Positions 54,887-64,000 of a DNA stretch of 64,000 nt are shown here, piece by piece. The DNA is from Kosakonia sp. BYX6 (lineage in GTDB: Bacteria > Pseudomonadota > Gammaproteobacteria > Enterobacterales > Enterobacteriaceae), in contig NZ_CP151800.1 of the NCBI RefSeq assembly GCF_038449125.1, positions 4,560,406-4,624,405 on the forward strand, given 5' to 3'. How positions within the stretch are numbered: position 1 is the stretch's first letter; the number at the start of each line of letters is the position of its first letter. The translations under genes were made by a program, and so were the position numbers. A model generated the notes under the pieces. The model was given only the letters and a program-made list of their open reading frames with translations, ran no database searches and was not told the origin of the DNA.

Positions 54887-54916
54887 AGCCATCCCATCGG
54901 GATGGCTTTTTTTTTG
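54887..54916 (+). terminator. Terminator after eptC
   Basis: AGCCATCCC, ATC loop, GGGATGGCT followed by nine T; a strong Rho-independent terminator 10 bases after the stop. Confidence 0.92.
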
Positions 54917-54960
54917 CCTCAGCGCTAAGGTTGTCCTGTTTTTTCTTCAACAGGACCATC

Positions 54961-55821
54961 ATGAGCCACGACGTCAGTCATCTTATCTCGCGCCTGATCA
55001 ACGGTCCGGCACCGCTGCGGCAAATCCGTTTCGCGGCCGTGAGCGGATCAGCACCTGCGCTGGCCTGTCAGGTTGATTTTCCGCGTCTGGAGATTGTGCT
55101 GGAAGGCGCGTTAACCGATGCCGGGATCACCGGGGACACATCGTTGATGACGCAACATGATGTTCTGTATGTCCCCGCTGGCGGCTGGAATTGTCAGCAA
55201 TGGCAGGCTCCCGCGACAACGTTAAGCGTGTTATTTGCTAAGCAGCAACTGAGTTTTAGCGTCACGCAATGGGATGGCATGGCGCTACAAAACCTGGTGA
55301 AACAGCATGTTGCCCGCCGCGGCCCGCGTGTTGGCGCATTCCTGCTGCAAACATTACATGAGATGCAGATGCAGCCGCGCGAACAACAAACCGCCCGATT
55401 GATTGTCACCAGCCTGCTGAGCCACTGTAGCGACCTGCTCGGTAGCCAGATCCAAACCGCGTCCCGCAGCCAGGCGCTGTTCGAAGCAGTTCGTGACTAT
55501 ATCGACGAACATTACGCCATGCCGCTGACCCGCGAATCGGTCGCGCAGGCGTTTTATATCTCCCCCAATTATCTCTCCCATTTATTCCAGAAAACCGGCG
55601 CCATCGGCTTTAATGAATACCTCAATCACACGAGGCTGGAACATGCGAAAACCCTGCTTAAAGGCTACGACCTGAAAGTAAAAGAAGTGGCGCACAGCTG
55701 CGGGTTTGCGGACAGCAATTACTTCTGCCGCCTGTTTCGAAAAAACACCGAACGTTCGCCCTCTGAATATCGCCAGCAATACCACAGCCATCTCACTGAA
55801 AAACCGCTCGGCGAGAAATAA
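54961..55821 (+). CDS. yijO: YijO, AraC-family transcriptional regulator
   Basis: 286 aa from MSHDVSHLISRLINGPAPLR (start 54961; an upstream ATG at 54931 lies next to the eptC terminator). The N-terminal cupin-like part is followed by two AraC HTH motifs, SVAQAFYISPNYLSHLFQK and VKEVAHSCGFADSNYFCRLF. E. coli YijO is its clear counterpart; targets are unknown. In E. coli the frw/pfl genes lie next to it; here fsaB comes next after 210 bases. Confidence 0.92.
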   Translation: MSHDVSHLISRLINGPAPLRQIRFAAVSGSAPALACQVDFPRLEIVLEGALTDAGITGDTSLMTQHDVLYVPAGGWNCQQWQAPATTLSVLFAKQQLSFSVTQWDGMALQNLVKQHVARRGPRVGAFLLQTLHEMQMQPREQQTARLIVTSLLSHCSDLLGSQIQTASRSQALFEAVRDYIDEHYAMPLTRESVAQAFYISPNYLSHLFQKTGAIGFNEYLNHTRLEHAKTLLKGYDLKVKEVAHSCGFADSNYFCRLFRKNTERSPSEYRQQYHSHLTEKPLGEK

Positions 55822-56031
55822 AAAGCTGGATTTTTGTACGTTAAAAAGCACACCAGCACCCTCCTGACCGCGCTATCCTCTGCTTTTCACCGCCATACAT
55901 AGCAATTTGCGAGCTAACTCGCATTTTGGTTCATAGCGTACATTTATCCAGTTTTTGGCAGAATTGTTATATGGCGCAGGGTAGCGCTGCGCTCTTATCC
56001 TGAAAGCAGAAACGTAATTGGAGGAAGTGCG

Positions 56032-56694
56032 ATGGAACTGTATCTGGATACCGCAAATGTGGCCGAAGTGGAGCGTCTGGCGCGTATTTATCCGCTGGCG
56101 GGCGTAACGACTAACCCCAGCATTATCGCGGCGGGCAACGTGTCAGTGTGGGATGTGTTACCGCGTCTGCAAAATGCCATTGGCCCGCAAGGCAGGCTGT
56201 TTGCCCAGGTCATGAGCCGTAACGCAGAGGGCATGGTAAGCGAGGCAAAGCGTTTCAATAACGCGCTGCCGGACATTGTGGTCAAAATCCCGGTTACCGC
56301 CGAAGGCCTCGCCGCGATCAAACAATTGCGTAAAGAGGGCATTGTCACACTAGGCACGGCGGTATATAGCGCCACGCAAGGTTTGTTAGCCGCGCTGGCC
56401 GGTGCGAAATATGTCGCGCCTTATGTTAATCGCGTTGATGCGCAGGGCGGCGACGGCGTGCGCATGGTGCAAGAGTTGCAAACCTTGCTGCAACTGCATG
56501 CGCCAGAAAGCAAAGTGCTGGCCGCCAGCTTCAAAACACCACGCCAGGCGCTCGACTGCCTGTTAGCCGGATGTGAAGCTATTACGCTTCCTTTAGACGT
56601 AGCGCAACAAATGCTCAATACGCCAGCAGTAGAGTCAGCAATTGAGAAGTTTGAGCAGGACTGGAAAACGGCTTTTGGCAACCTCAACGTATAG
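56032..56694 (+). CDS. fsaB: FsaB (TalC), fructose-6-phosphate aldolase 2
   Basis: 220 aa, a transaldolase-like class I aldolase. The Schiff-base lysine is K85 in [30 protein letters not shown] and AASFKTPRQ are also family marks. In vitro the family splits fructose-6-phosphate to dihydroxyacetone and glyceraldehyde-3-phosphate. gldA follows after 10 bases, so the pair probably handles dihydroxyacetone and glycerol. GGAGG precedes the ATG. The E. coli neighbour ptsA (frwA) is missing. Confidence 0.94.
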   Translation: MELYLDTANVAEVERLARIYPLAGVTTNPSIIAAGNVSVWDVLPRLQNAIGPQGRLFAQVMSRNAEGMVSEAKRFNNALPDIVVKIPVTAEGLAAIKQLRKEGIVTLGTAVYSATQGLLAALAGAKYVAPYVNRVDAQGGDGVRMVQELQTLLQLHAPESKVLAASFKTPRQALDCLLAGCEAITLPLDVAQQMLNTPAVESAIEKFEQDWKTAFGNLNV

Positions 56695-56704
56695 GAGGCA
56701 GTAT

Positions 56705-57808
56705 ATGGATCGCATCATCCAGTCGCCAGGCAAGTACATCCAGGGTGCAGACGTTATCACCCGTCTCGGCGACTATCTCAAACCGCTGGCCGACCGCTGG
56801 TTGGTCGTTGGCGATAAATTCGTTCTCGGCTTTGCGCAGGAAACCCTGCAAAAAAGCCTGTCCAATGCCGGACTGGCGTGCGAAGTGGCGCCGTTCGGCG
56901 GTGAATGTTCACAAACTGAAATCGACCGCTTGCGCGGCATCGCCCAGGAAGCTCGCTGTGGCGCAGTGCTGGGGATCGGCGGCGGTAAAACGCTGGATAC
57001 CGCAAAAGCGCTGGCGCATTTTATGCAGTTGCCGGTCGCCATTGCGCCGACCATTGCGTCCACCGATGCGCCGTGCAGCGCGCTGTCGGTTATCTACACC
57101 GACAACGGCGAGTTCGACCGTTATCTGTTGCTTCCCAATAATCCTGACCGCGTGATTGTCGACACTAAAATCGTCGCCGGTGCGCCCGCGCGTTTGCTGG
57201 CAGCGGGGATTGGCGATGCGCTCTCCACCTGGTTTGAAGCCCGCGCCTGTTCACGCAGCGGCGCGAAAACCATGGCGGGCGGGCAATGCACGCAATCCGC
57301 ACTCGCGCTAGCGGAGCTCTGTTACAACACACTGTTGGAAGAGGGTGAGAAAGCGATGCTGGCCGCAGAGCAACATGTGGTTACGCCCGCGCTGGAGCGT
57401 GTCGTCGAGGCCAATACGTTTCTCAGCGGCGTCGGTTTTGAGAGCGGCGGACTGGCGGCGGCGCATGCCATCCACAATGGCTTAACCGCGCTTCCTGACA
57501 CGCACCCTTTCTATCACGGTGAGAAAGTGGCGTTCGGCACCTTAACCCACCTGGTGCTGGAAAACGCGCCGATTGAGGAGATCGAAACGGTCGCCGCGCT
57601 GTGCCATACCGTCGGTTTACCAATCACGCTGGAACAACTGGATATCAAAACCGATATTCCGACCAAGATGCGCATTGTGGCGCAGGCAGCCTGTGCGGAA
57701 GGCGAAACCATTCACAATATGCCGGGCGGTGCAACGCCGGATCAGGTGTATGCGGCGCTGTTGGTCGCCGACCAGTATGGTCAACGTTTTTTAGGTGAGT
57801 GGGAATAG
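56705..57808 (+). CDS. gldA: GldA, glycerol dehydrogenase
   Basis: 367 aa, the E. coli length. It is a zinc-dependent group III alcohol dehydrogenase that interconverts glycerol and dihydroxyacetone with NAD+. NAD-binding [13 protein letters not shown] and the metal-site region [22 protein letters not shown] are seen. The start [16 protein letters not shown] at 56705 has AGGAGG 7 bases upstream; the 21-codon upstream extension overlaps fsaB. A BIME follows the gene. Confidence 0.96.
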   Translation: MDRIIQSPGKYIQGADVITRLGDYLKPLADRWLVVGDKFVLGFAQETLQKSLSNAGLACEVAPFGGECSQTEIDRLRGIAQEARCGAVLGIGGGKTLDTAKALAHFMQLPVAIAPTIASTDAPCSALSVIYTDNGEFDRYLLLPNNPDRVIVDTKIVAGAPARLLAAGIGDALSTWFEARACSRSGAKTMAGGQCTQSALALAELCYNTLLEEGEKAMLAAEQHVVTPALERVVEANTFLSGVGFESGGLAAAHAIHNGLTALPDTHPFYHGEKVAFGTLTHLVLENAPIEEIETVAALCHTVGLPITLEQLDIKTDIPTKMRIVAQAACAEGETIHNMPGGATPDQVYAALLVADQYGQRFLGEWE

Positions 57809-57820
57809 AGTAAGTGCTGT

Positions 57821-57897
57821 AATCGCCGGATGGTACTGAACGCTTACCCGGCCTACAACCTCTGTAGGTCGGATAAAGCGAAGCCGCCATCCGGCAA
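57821..57897. repeat. BIME (two inverted REP units) between gldA and metF
   Basis: CGCCGGATGGTACTGAACGC...CCGGCCTACAA and GTAGGTCGGATAAAGCGAAG...CATCCGGCA are REP units in opposite orientation, separated by a few bases. They lie between the convergent gldA and metF. The interval replaces the katG-yijE-yijF genes found there in E. coli. Confidence 0.8.
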
Positions 57898-57901
57898 AGT
57901 T

Positions 57902-58792
<891 letters not shown>

Positions 58793-58829
58793 TTACCTCA
58801 TCAATCACAAGTCGTTGTCTGTTGGTTGT

Positions 58830-58861
58830 GAACTTCTATACGTTTAGACGTCCGGATGTAA
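58830..58861. promoter_or_regulatory. Met boxes upstream of metF
   Basis: Four contiguous 8-bp units: GAACTTCT, ATACGTTT, AGACGTCC, GGATGTAA. The central ones are close to the MetJ consensus AGACGTCT. They lie 40-72 bases upstream of the metF start. Confidence 0.75.
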
Positions 58862-58956
58862 AAATGACGGAATTCGGCCAAAGCGTCAACAGGAAAATCA
58901 TCATTAAGCGTGAGGAATGTTCAGTGAAGATGAAAAAGCTTCATGATCAGGGGAAA

Positions 58957-58984
58957 GCATCCTCTCCCTTACGAGAGAGGATGC
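58957..58984 (-). terminator. Terminator after metL
   Basis: 10-bp stem GCATCCTCTC/GAGAGGATGC with an 8-base loop just after the metL stop; on the minus strand it is followed by TTTCCCC, a short U-run. Confidence 0.7.
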
Positions 58985-58993
58985 TGGGGAAAA

Positions 58994-61426
58994 CTACAAC
59001 AGTTGCGCCAGGCGATTGATATCTGACTGAATGGCGCCAGCGGTCACATCACGACCCGCGCCAGGCCCACGGATCACCAGCGGGTTGTCGCGATACCAGC
59101 GGCTTTCGATGGCAAAAACATTATCGCACGGCAATAACGACGCCAGCGGATGTTCAGCGCGTACCGCTTCAACACCAACACGAGCTTTGCCGTTGGCATC
59201 GAAACGCGCCACGTAACGCAGCACCAGCCCCATTTCGCGGGCGGCTTCAAGACGCTGGGTCATCTGCTCGTTCAGTTCATCACCGTTTTCAAAGAAGTGA
59301 TCGACCGACTCCTCTTCGCAGGCTGGCGGCACCAGCGATTCCACACGCACCTGATCTGGTTCGATGTCGTAACCCGCTTCGCGAGCGAGGATCACCAGCT
59401 TGCGCATCACATCTTTCCCGGAGAGATCGACGCGCGGGTCCGGTTCGGTCAAACCTTGTTGCCACGCCTGATCCACCAGATCGGTAAACGGCACAGAACC
59501 ATCGAATTGCAGGAACAGCCAGGAGAGCGTCCCGGAGAAAATGCCGCTGATCGCCAGAATCGAATCCCCGCTGTCGCGCAGATCGCGCACGGTGTGGTTC
59601 ACCGGCAACCCGGCGCCAACAGTCGCGTTATACAGCCAATGGCGGCCAGTTTTTTCGAACGCATCGTGAATCTGGCGGTATTTGTCGCTGGTGCTCGCGC
59701 CCGCCAGTTTGTTGGCGCTGATGACATGGAAACCGTGGCTGGCGAAATCCAGATACTGCCCGGCAAGCTGCTCGCTTGCGGTCACATCCAGCACCACTAA
59801 ATCGTCATACGGGTGCGCGCGCATCCATAAAAACAGCGACTCTTCGTCCTGTTCCACCGCTTCATCATTGAAGAACGCCAACGCGCGGCTGGCATCCAGC
59901 CCATCGTAGCTCAGCAGGCTGCGACGGCTGTCCACCACGCCCGCCAGCACAAATTCGAAACCAGTACGTGCCGACAGCGCACTCTGCTCGCGGGAGAACA
60001 GCTCAAGCCAGCGCGAACCGATATTCCCTTTGCCGAACAGCACCAGGCCGATGCGTTTTTCCGCGCGAAACAGTGACTGGTGCAGCCCCTGAATCAGGCT
60101 TTCTGTCGGGCCCACGCGCAGCACAGCGACCAGGCTGATGCCTTCGTCCGACTGCCAGATAAACTCCACTGGCTGGCCTTTCAACTGCTGCCAGAAACGG
60201 TGGCTATGCAACGGGTTGCGGCAAACGCCCGCCCCGACCATCGCCACCAGCGCCAGCCCCTGACGCAAGCGCAACTCACCTGGCAGCCCGGCTTCGTCGA
60301 GCAGTTTAAAGACGCTATCGACCACTTCCGAGGTATAGCAAAGTTGCAGCAAGTTACGGTCGGCGTGCGCGCCAACCGCCAGCGGGCGCACCTGCGCGCG
60401 TTTCAGCACCAAATCAATTTCTTTGTGCGCCAGTTTGAAGTCTTGCCCGGCAGGCACGAGGAATTCAATCAGGCAAACGTCATCGTGGCTGGTGACAATT
60501 CGCGCCCCGGTGCCAGAGGCCAGCACGCGTTCGATGCGCGTTGAACCCTGATCCGGGTTATAGCTACAGCGTAATTGCAGATCGATATTGCTGCCGGAAA
60601 CCGGCTGTAAAGTACGGGCGTGCAGCACCGGTGCGGCGAGGCGCGCCAGTTCGCTGGCTTCATCAAGACGCAACAGCGGCAGCAGACAGGCATCTTTCAC
60701 TTTGCGCGGATCGGCGCTGTAAACACCGGCCACGTCGCTCCAGATTGTCACGCGGGTCACATCGCCCAGCGCGCCAATTTGCGTTGCCGAGTAGTCCGAG
60801 CCGTTACGCCCCAGCAGCACCGTTTCACCCGCGTCGTTACGGCTGATAAAGCCCGTGACAACAATGCGTTTGCCCGGGTGCTGCGCAAGTTGCTGTTGTA
60901 ATAAGGGGTATGAAGCGCCTTCGTTAACTTGCGGCTGCGCGGCGCGTTCGGCGCGCAGGAAATCGCGGGCATCCAGCCAGGTGGCGTCCAGGCCTTGTTG
61001 ATTCAGCACGGCGGACATCAAACGCGCCGACCAGATTTCACCATGACCGACCACTTCGGCGTAAACCGCATCGGTGATGCCGCTGTCGAGCAGCGCGGCA
61101 AGGTGTTCAAGATCGTGGATAAATTCGCTGGTCAGGCCGTCGGCGACATCGGCGGGTAACAGGCCGCTAATCAAATCGCTTTGATAACGGCGCAGTGATT
61201 GTTGTACTTGATGCGCAGAGAGGCGATCGGTCTGGCTGAGCTTCAGCCAGTTGATCAGCTGGTTGGTCGTGCTTCCTGCGGCAGAGACAACCATCATATC
61301 GCCCGGTTGTGAGTACTCCGCCATGATCCCTGCGACGCGGAGGTAACACTTCACATCCGCCAGACTACTGCCACCAAATTTGTGCAGCTGACGAGCCTTC
61401 GTCCCTGCCTGCGCAATCACACTCAT
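58994..61426 (-). CDS. metL: MetL, bifunctional aspartokinase II / homoserine dehydrogenase II
   Basis: 810 aa, the E. coli length. The N-terminal aspartokinase (about 1-450) starts with LHKFGGSSLADVKCYLRVAG; the C-terminal homoserine dehydrogenase (about 460-810) has the NAD(P) motif VLFGKGNIGSRWLELF and NKLAGAS. It supplies homoserine for methionine and threonine. It begins 2 bases after the metB stop, forming the metBL operon controlled by MetJ from the boxes upstream of metB. Confidence 0.97.
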   Translation of the reverse strand: MSVIAQAGTKARQLHKFGGSSLADVKCYLRVAGIMAEYSQPGDMMVVSAAGSTTNQLINWLKLSQTDRLSAHQVQQSLRRYQSDLISGLLPADVADGLTSEFIHDLEHLAALLDSGITDAVYAEVVGHGEIWSARLMSAVLNQQGLDATWLDARDFLRAERAAQPQVNEGASYPLLQQQLAQHPGKRIVVTGFISRNDAGETVLLGRNGSDYSATQIGALGDVTRVTIWSDVAGVYSADPRKVKDACLLPLLRLDEASELARLAAPVLHARTLQPVSGSNIDLQLRCSYNPDQGSTRIERVLASGTGARIVTSHDDVCLIEFLVPAGQDFKLAHKEIDLVLKRAQVRPLAVGAHADRNLLQLCYTSEVVDSVFKLLDEAGLPGELRLRQGLALVAMVGAGVCRNPLHSHRFWQQLKGQPVEFIWQSDEGISLVAVLRVGPTESLIQGLHQSLFRAEKRIGLVLFGKGNIGSRWLELFSREQSALSARTGFEFVLAGVVDSRRSLLSYDGLDASRALAFFNDEAVEQDEESLFLWMRAHPYDDLVVLDVTASEQLAGQYLDFASHGFHVISANKLAGASTSDKYRQIHDAFEKTGRHWLYNATVGAGLPVNHTVRDLRDSGDSILAISGIFSGTLSWLFLQFDGSVPFTDLVDQAWQQGLTEPDPRVDLSGKDVMRKLVILAREAGYDIEPDQVRVESLVPPACEEESVDHFFENGDELNEQMTQRLEAAREMGLVLRYVARFDANGKARVGVEAVRAEHPLASLLPCDNVFAIESRWYRDNPLVIRGPGAGRDVTAGAIQSDINRLAQLL

Positions 61427-61428
61427 GT

Positions 61429-62589
61429 TTACCCCTCAGCGGCGATCCGGAAGCCATTTTCCAGATCGGCAATTAAATCTTCACTATCTTCAATACCGGT
61501 TGAGATGCGTAGCAGCGTCTCAGAAATCCCGGCGGCGGCGCGTGCTTCCGGCGCCATGCCCGCGTGGGTCATGGTCGCAGCGTGGGAGATCAAACTTTCC
61601 ACCCCGCCCAGCGATTCCGCCAACGTAAACAGCGACAGCCCACTCAGGAAGCGACGCAGCGTTTGCTCATCGCCATCCAGTTCAAAACTTAACATTGCGC
61701 CAAAGCCTTTTTGTTGACGCGCGGCAATCTCATGCCCCTGGTTATCCGGCAAAGAAGGATGGTACAGCTTTTTCACCAGAGGTTGCGTTTGCAGGAAATC
61801 GACAATCGCCTGCGCGTTACGCTGCGCCACTTCCATGCGCGGCGACAAGGTACGCAGACCGCGCAACAGCAAATAGCTGTCGAAAGCGCTGCCGGTGACG
61901 CCAATATTATTGGCCCACCATGCCAGTTCGGTGACAGTGGCCTCATCCTTTGCAATCACCACGCCTGCTACCACATCGGAATGCCCGTTGAGGTATTTGG
62001 TGCAGGAGTGCAGAACCAAGTCAGCGCCCAGCGCCAGCGGGTTTTGCAATGCCGGGCTGAGGAAAGTGTTGTCCACCACGCTAATAGCCCCAACTTCACG
62101 CGCAAGTTGGCAGATTTTCGCAATATCCACGACGCGCAACAATGGGTTGCTTGGACTTTCTACCAGCACCAGTTTCGGTTTTTCCGCCAGCGCGGCTTTC
62201 AGTGCTTGCTCATCCCCTTGATCCACAAAGCGAACGCGGTAACAGCCGCGTTTTTGCAGACTGTCGAACAGGCGATAGCTGCCGCCGTAGCAATCATGCG
62301 GCGCAACCAAAAGATCGCCAGGTTTGAGGAACACCGTGGTCACCAGGTGAATCGCCGACATGCCAGTATTGGTCATCACCGCGCCCGCGCCGCCTTCCAG
62401 TTCCGCCAGCGCACGCTGTACCACATCGCGCGTTGGGTTGCCGCGACGAGAATAGTCGTGCGTTCGAGGTTCATTGAAACCGGTGAAATTATAGGTGCTG
62501 GAGAGGTGGATCGGCGGGACAACGCAACCGTACTGCTCGTCATCGTTCAATCCGCTACGCACTGCGATGGTGGCCTGTTTACGCGTCAT
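61429..62589 (-). CDS. metB: MetB, cystathionine gamma-synthase
   Basis: 386 aa, the E. coli length. It joins O-succinylhomoserine and cysteine to cystathionine. The PLP lysine is K198 in LVLHSCTKYLNGHSDV; YSRRGNPTRD and ESPSNPLLRVVD are family marks. It is the first gene of metBL and divergent from metJ. Confidence 0.97.
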   Translation of the reverse strand: MTRKQATIAVRSGLNDDEQYGCVVPPIHLSSTYNFTGFNEPRTHDYSRRGNPTRDVVQRALAELEGGAGAVMTNTGMSAIHLVTTVFLKPGDLLVAPHDCYGGSYRLFDSLQKRGCYRVRFVDQGDEQALKAALAEKPKLVLVESPSNPLLRVVDIAKICQLAREVGAISVVDNTFLSPALQNPLALGADLVLHSCTKYLNGHSDVVAGVVIAKDEATVTELAWWANNIGVTGSAFDSYLLLRGLRTLSPRMEVAQRNAQAIVDFLQTQPLVKKLYHPSLPDNQGHEIAARQQKGFGAMLSFELDGDEQTLRRFLSGLSLFTLAESLGGVESLISHAATMTHAGMAPEARAAAGISETLLRISTGIEDSEDLIADLENGFRIAAEG

Positions 62590-62650
62590 GGTGAAGGCTT
62601 CCTGGCTTAATGGATGAAAAGTCAGGCAACAGAGTAAACACTGCGATAAT

Positions 62651-62698
62651 AGACGTCAATACATCTGGACATCTAAACTTCTTAGCGTATAGATTGAG
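62651..62698. promoter_or_regulatory. Met-box array between metB and metJ
   Basis: Six contiguous 8-bp units: AGACGTCA, ATACATCT, GGACATCT, AAACTTCT, TAGCGTAT, AGATTGAG, the first three closest to AGACGTCT. Such arrays bind several MetJ dimers with S-adenosylmethionine and repress both metBL and metJ. Confidence 0.85.
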
Positions 62699-62852
62699 CA
62701 AAAGCATAATAGCCGTTAAAATTATATGCTTTAGTACGGCATAGCTGAGCAATACACCGTGTCACCTCGTTGACTCTACGGTAAACTACGCGGGATTACG
62801 GCCTGGGCTTGCCTGGGTTTAGACTAATGACTGAGAGGATTAAAGGTATCTC

Positions 62853-63170
62853 ATGGCTGAATGGAGCGGCGAATATATCAGCCCATACGCTGAGCACGGC
62901 AAGAAGAGTGAGCAAGTAAAGAAAATTACGGTTTCCATTCCTCTTAAGGTGTTAAAAATCCTCACCGATGAACGTACCCGTCGTCAGGTGAACAACCTGC
63001 GCCACGCCACTAACAGCGAGCTGCTGTGCGAGGCGTTTTTGCATGCGTTCACCGGCCAACCTCTGCCGAATGATGAAGATCTGCGTAAAGAGCGCAGCGA
63101 TGAAATCCCGGAAGAGGCGAAAGTGATTATGCGTGAACTGGGCATCGACCCGGATACATGGGAATACTGA
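62853..63170 (+). CDS. metJ: MetJ, methionine regulon repressor
   Basis: 105 aa, the E. coli length. It is a ribbon-helix-helix protein with SAM as co-repressor. The DNA-contacting strand is in [20 protein letters not shown], and the following helices [19 protein letters not shown] complete the fold. It is divergent from metBL, with Met boxes between, so it autoregulates. Confidence 0.97.
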   Translation: MAEWSGEYISPYAEHGKKSEQVKKITVSIPLKVLKILTDERTRRQVNNLRHATNSELLCEAFLHAFTGQPLPNDEDLRKERSDEIPEEAKVIMRELGIDPDTWEY

Positions 63171-63179
63171 TTCCAATAA

Positions 63180-63207
63180 AAAGGGCGGAAGATAACTTCC
63201 GCCCTTT
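63180..63207. terminator. Terminator after metJ
   Basis: 12-bp stem AAAGGGCGGAAG, ATAA loop, CTTCCGCCCTTT, then more T, with A's on the left. It starts 10 bases after the metJ stop and may work in both directions. Confidence 0.9.
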
Positions 63208-63228
63208 TTGCTTATCTGGCCTGCCCAA

Positions 63229-63321
63229 TCAGAAGCGCGTCACTTCCGGGTGCACTTCTGCCAGTGAAAGCAGGTAAGACATAAATACGTTTTTCATTGC
63301 TGTCAGCATATCGCTCATCAT
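63229..63321 (-). CDS. Possible small protein (30 aa) between metJ and rpmE
   Basis: Minus-strand ATG at 63319-63321 to TGA at 63229-63231. The peptide starts MMSDMLTAMKNVFMSYLLSL and ends AEVHPEVTRF. It looks like one short hydrophobic helix with a polar tail. A weak GAG Shine-Dalgarno precedes it, and it ends about 20 bases before the metJ terminator. I do not recognise it. It is the only coding candidate in the gap 63171-63477, and chance cannot be excluded. Confidence 0.35.
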   Translation of the reverse strand: MMSDMLTAMKNVFMSYLLSLAEVHPEVTRF

Positions 63322-63442
63322 TTACGCTCATTCATTGTTCAGAAGAATGTATGGCGAAATGATATGCGCGTTTTTTGACCAGAGCAATATTTTTGTGACA
63401 TGCCTCACAAAAATATCTCTCCGCAGGCGAACCGCAGGCACA

Positions 63443-63468
63443 AAAAAAGCGCCTCTCGGCGCTTTTTT
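63443..63468 (-). terminator. Terminator after rpmE
   Basis: AGCGCC, TCTC loop, GGCGCT flanked by A6 on the left and T6 on the right, 10 bases beyond the rpmE stop. Strong on the minus strand and symmetric. Confidence 0.88.
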
Positions 63469-63477
63469 CTTGGCAAC

Positions 63478-63690
63478 TTATTTGCTGCCCGGGATGCTGA
63501 AGCGTTTGTTGAAACGGTCAACACGGCCACCAGTTGCAACATCACGCTGCTTACCGGTGAAGAACGGGTGGCATTTAGCGCACACGTCCAGGTTCAGATC
63601 GCGACCCAGAGTTGAGTGGGTTTTGATCACATTACCGCAAGAGCAAGTTGCAGTAATAGCTACATAATTCGGGTGAATACCTTTTTTCAT
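63478..63690 (-). CDS. rpmE: Ribosomal protein bL31 (zinc-binding form)
   Basis: 70 aa, the E. coli length. It bridges 30S and 50S subunits. The zinc ligands C16, C18, C37 and C40 are all present (TCSCGN, then [12 protein letters not shown]), so this is the C+ form replaced by RpmE2 when zinc is scarce. It is divergent from priA. Confidence 0.97.
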   Translation of the reverse strand: MKKGIHPNYVAITATCSCGNVIKTHSTLGRDLNLDVCAKCHPFFTGKQRDVATGGRVDRFNKRFSIPGSK

Positions 63691-63761
63691 GGGAAACCTC
63701 AGTTTAAGGCCGCGTCGCTCTTCCAGCCCTAACGCCAGACACCACGCGAGTTGATATGTAA

Positions 63762-64000
<239 letters not shown>

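Noticed and set aside
55960-56010. Possible degenerate REP unit (GGCGCAGGGTAGCGCTGCGC) upstream of fsaB.
   Set aside because: Lacks the GCCGGAT/ATCCGGC core arms, so it cannot be told from chance.
57821-57897. Inverted repeats between gldA and metF considered as insertion-sequence ends.
   Set aside because: They match REP/BIME units; there is no transposase frame and no target duplication.
61711-62610. A 299-codon frame opposite metB, and similar long frames opposite ilvC (19470-20249), ilvD (23867-24697), ilvA (22413-23192) and wecC (1536-2087).
   Set aside because: These are antisense shadows caused by GC-rich codon structure; each opposite strand is a complete, motif-verified gene and no separate Shine-Dalgarno or homology is seen.

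Overview
The window is about 64 kb of an enterobacterial chromosome. Nearly every housekeeping gene matches its Escherichia coli counterpart in length, motifs and order, but proteins differ by roughly 5-25% and several loci are arranged differently. It looks like a member of the Enterobacteriaceae close to Enterobacter, Kosakonia or Klebsiella; the genus cannot be fixed by reading alone. It is all core chromosome except one acquired block.

Layout. 1-5.6 kb: enterobacterial common antigen genes wecA-wzzE-wecB-wecC-wecD-wecE on the minus strand; rffG and rffH, which lie between wecC and wecD in E. coli, are missing. 5.8-10.7 kb: rho with a damaged rhoL leader, trxA, rhlB and gppA. 10.7-16.8 kb: an AT-richer six-gene operon inserted between gppA and rep, which are adjacent in E. 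coli. It encodes an acyl carrier protein, a ketosynthase, a MaoC-type dehydratase, a ketoreductase, a putative di-metal helical enzyme and an alpha/beta-hydrolase/methyltransferase fusion. This small fatty-acid-synthase-like pathway is the best candidate for an undescribed system. 16.8-28.5 kb: rep, ppiC and the branched-chain amino acid genes ilvC, ilvY and ilvLXGMEDA, with an intact ilvG, the attenuator and two tiny peptide genes. 28.8-31.7 kb: comM/yifB, maoP, hdfR.

31.7-37.5 kb: a complete rRNA operon on the minus strand (16S, tRNA-Ile, tRNA-Ala, 23S, 5S, tRNA-Asp, tRNA-Trp) with P1/P2 promoters and boxA. Its downstream side (hdfR) is the E. coli rrnC neighbourhood and its upstream side (murI-btuB) is the E. 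coli rrnB neighbourhood, so the chromosome is joined differently here, most simply by recombination between rRNA operons.

37.5-50 kb: murI, btuB with a cobalamin riboswitch, trmA, yijD, fabR, sthA, oxyR with the divergent OxyS small RNA, argHBC and argE with ARG boxes. 50-58 kb: ppc, eptC, yijO, fsaB, gldA; the E. coli frw/pfl/ptsA and katG genes are absent from this interval. 58-64 kb: metF, metBL, metJ with arrays of Met boxes, rpmE, and the start of priA.

The genes group into surface polysaccharide assembly, transcription termination and RNA turnover, amino acid synthesis (Ile/Val, Arg, Met/Thr), ribosome supply and oxidative-stress control. Positions, motifs and hairpins were read from the sequence. 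Comparisons with E. coli rest on recalled gene order and protein sequences, not on a search.
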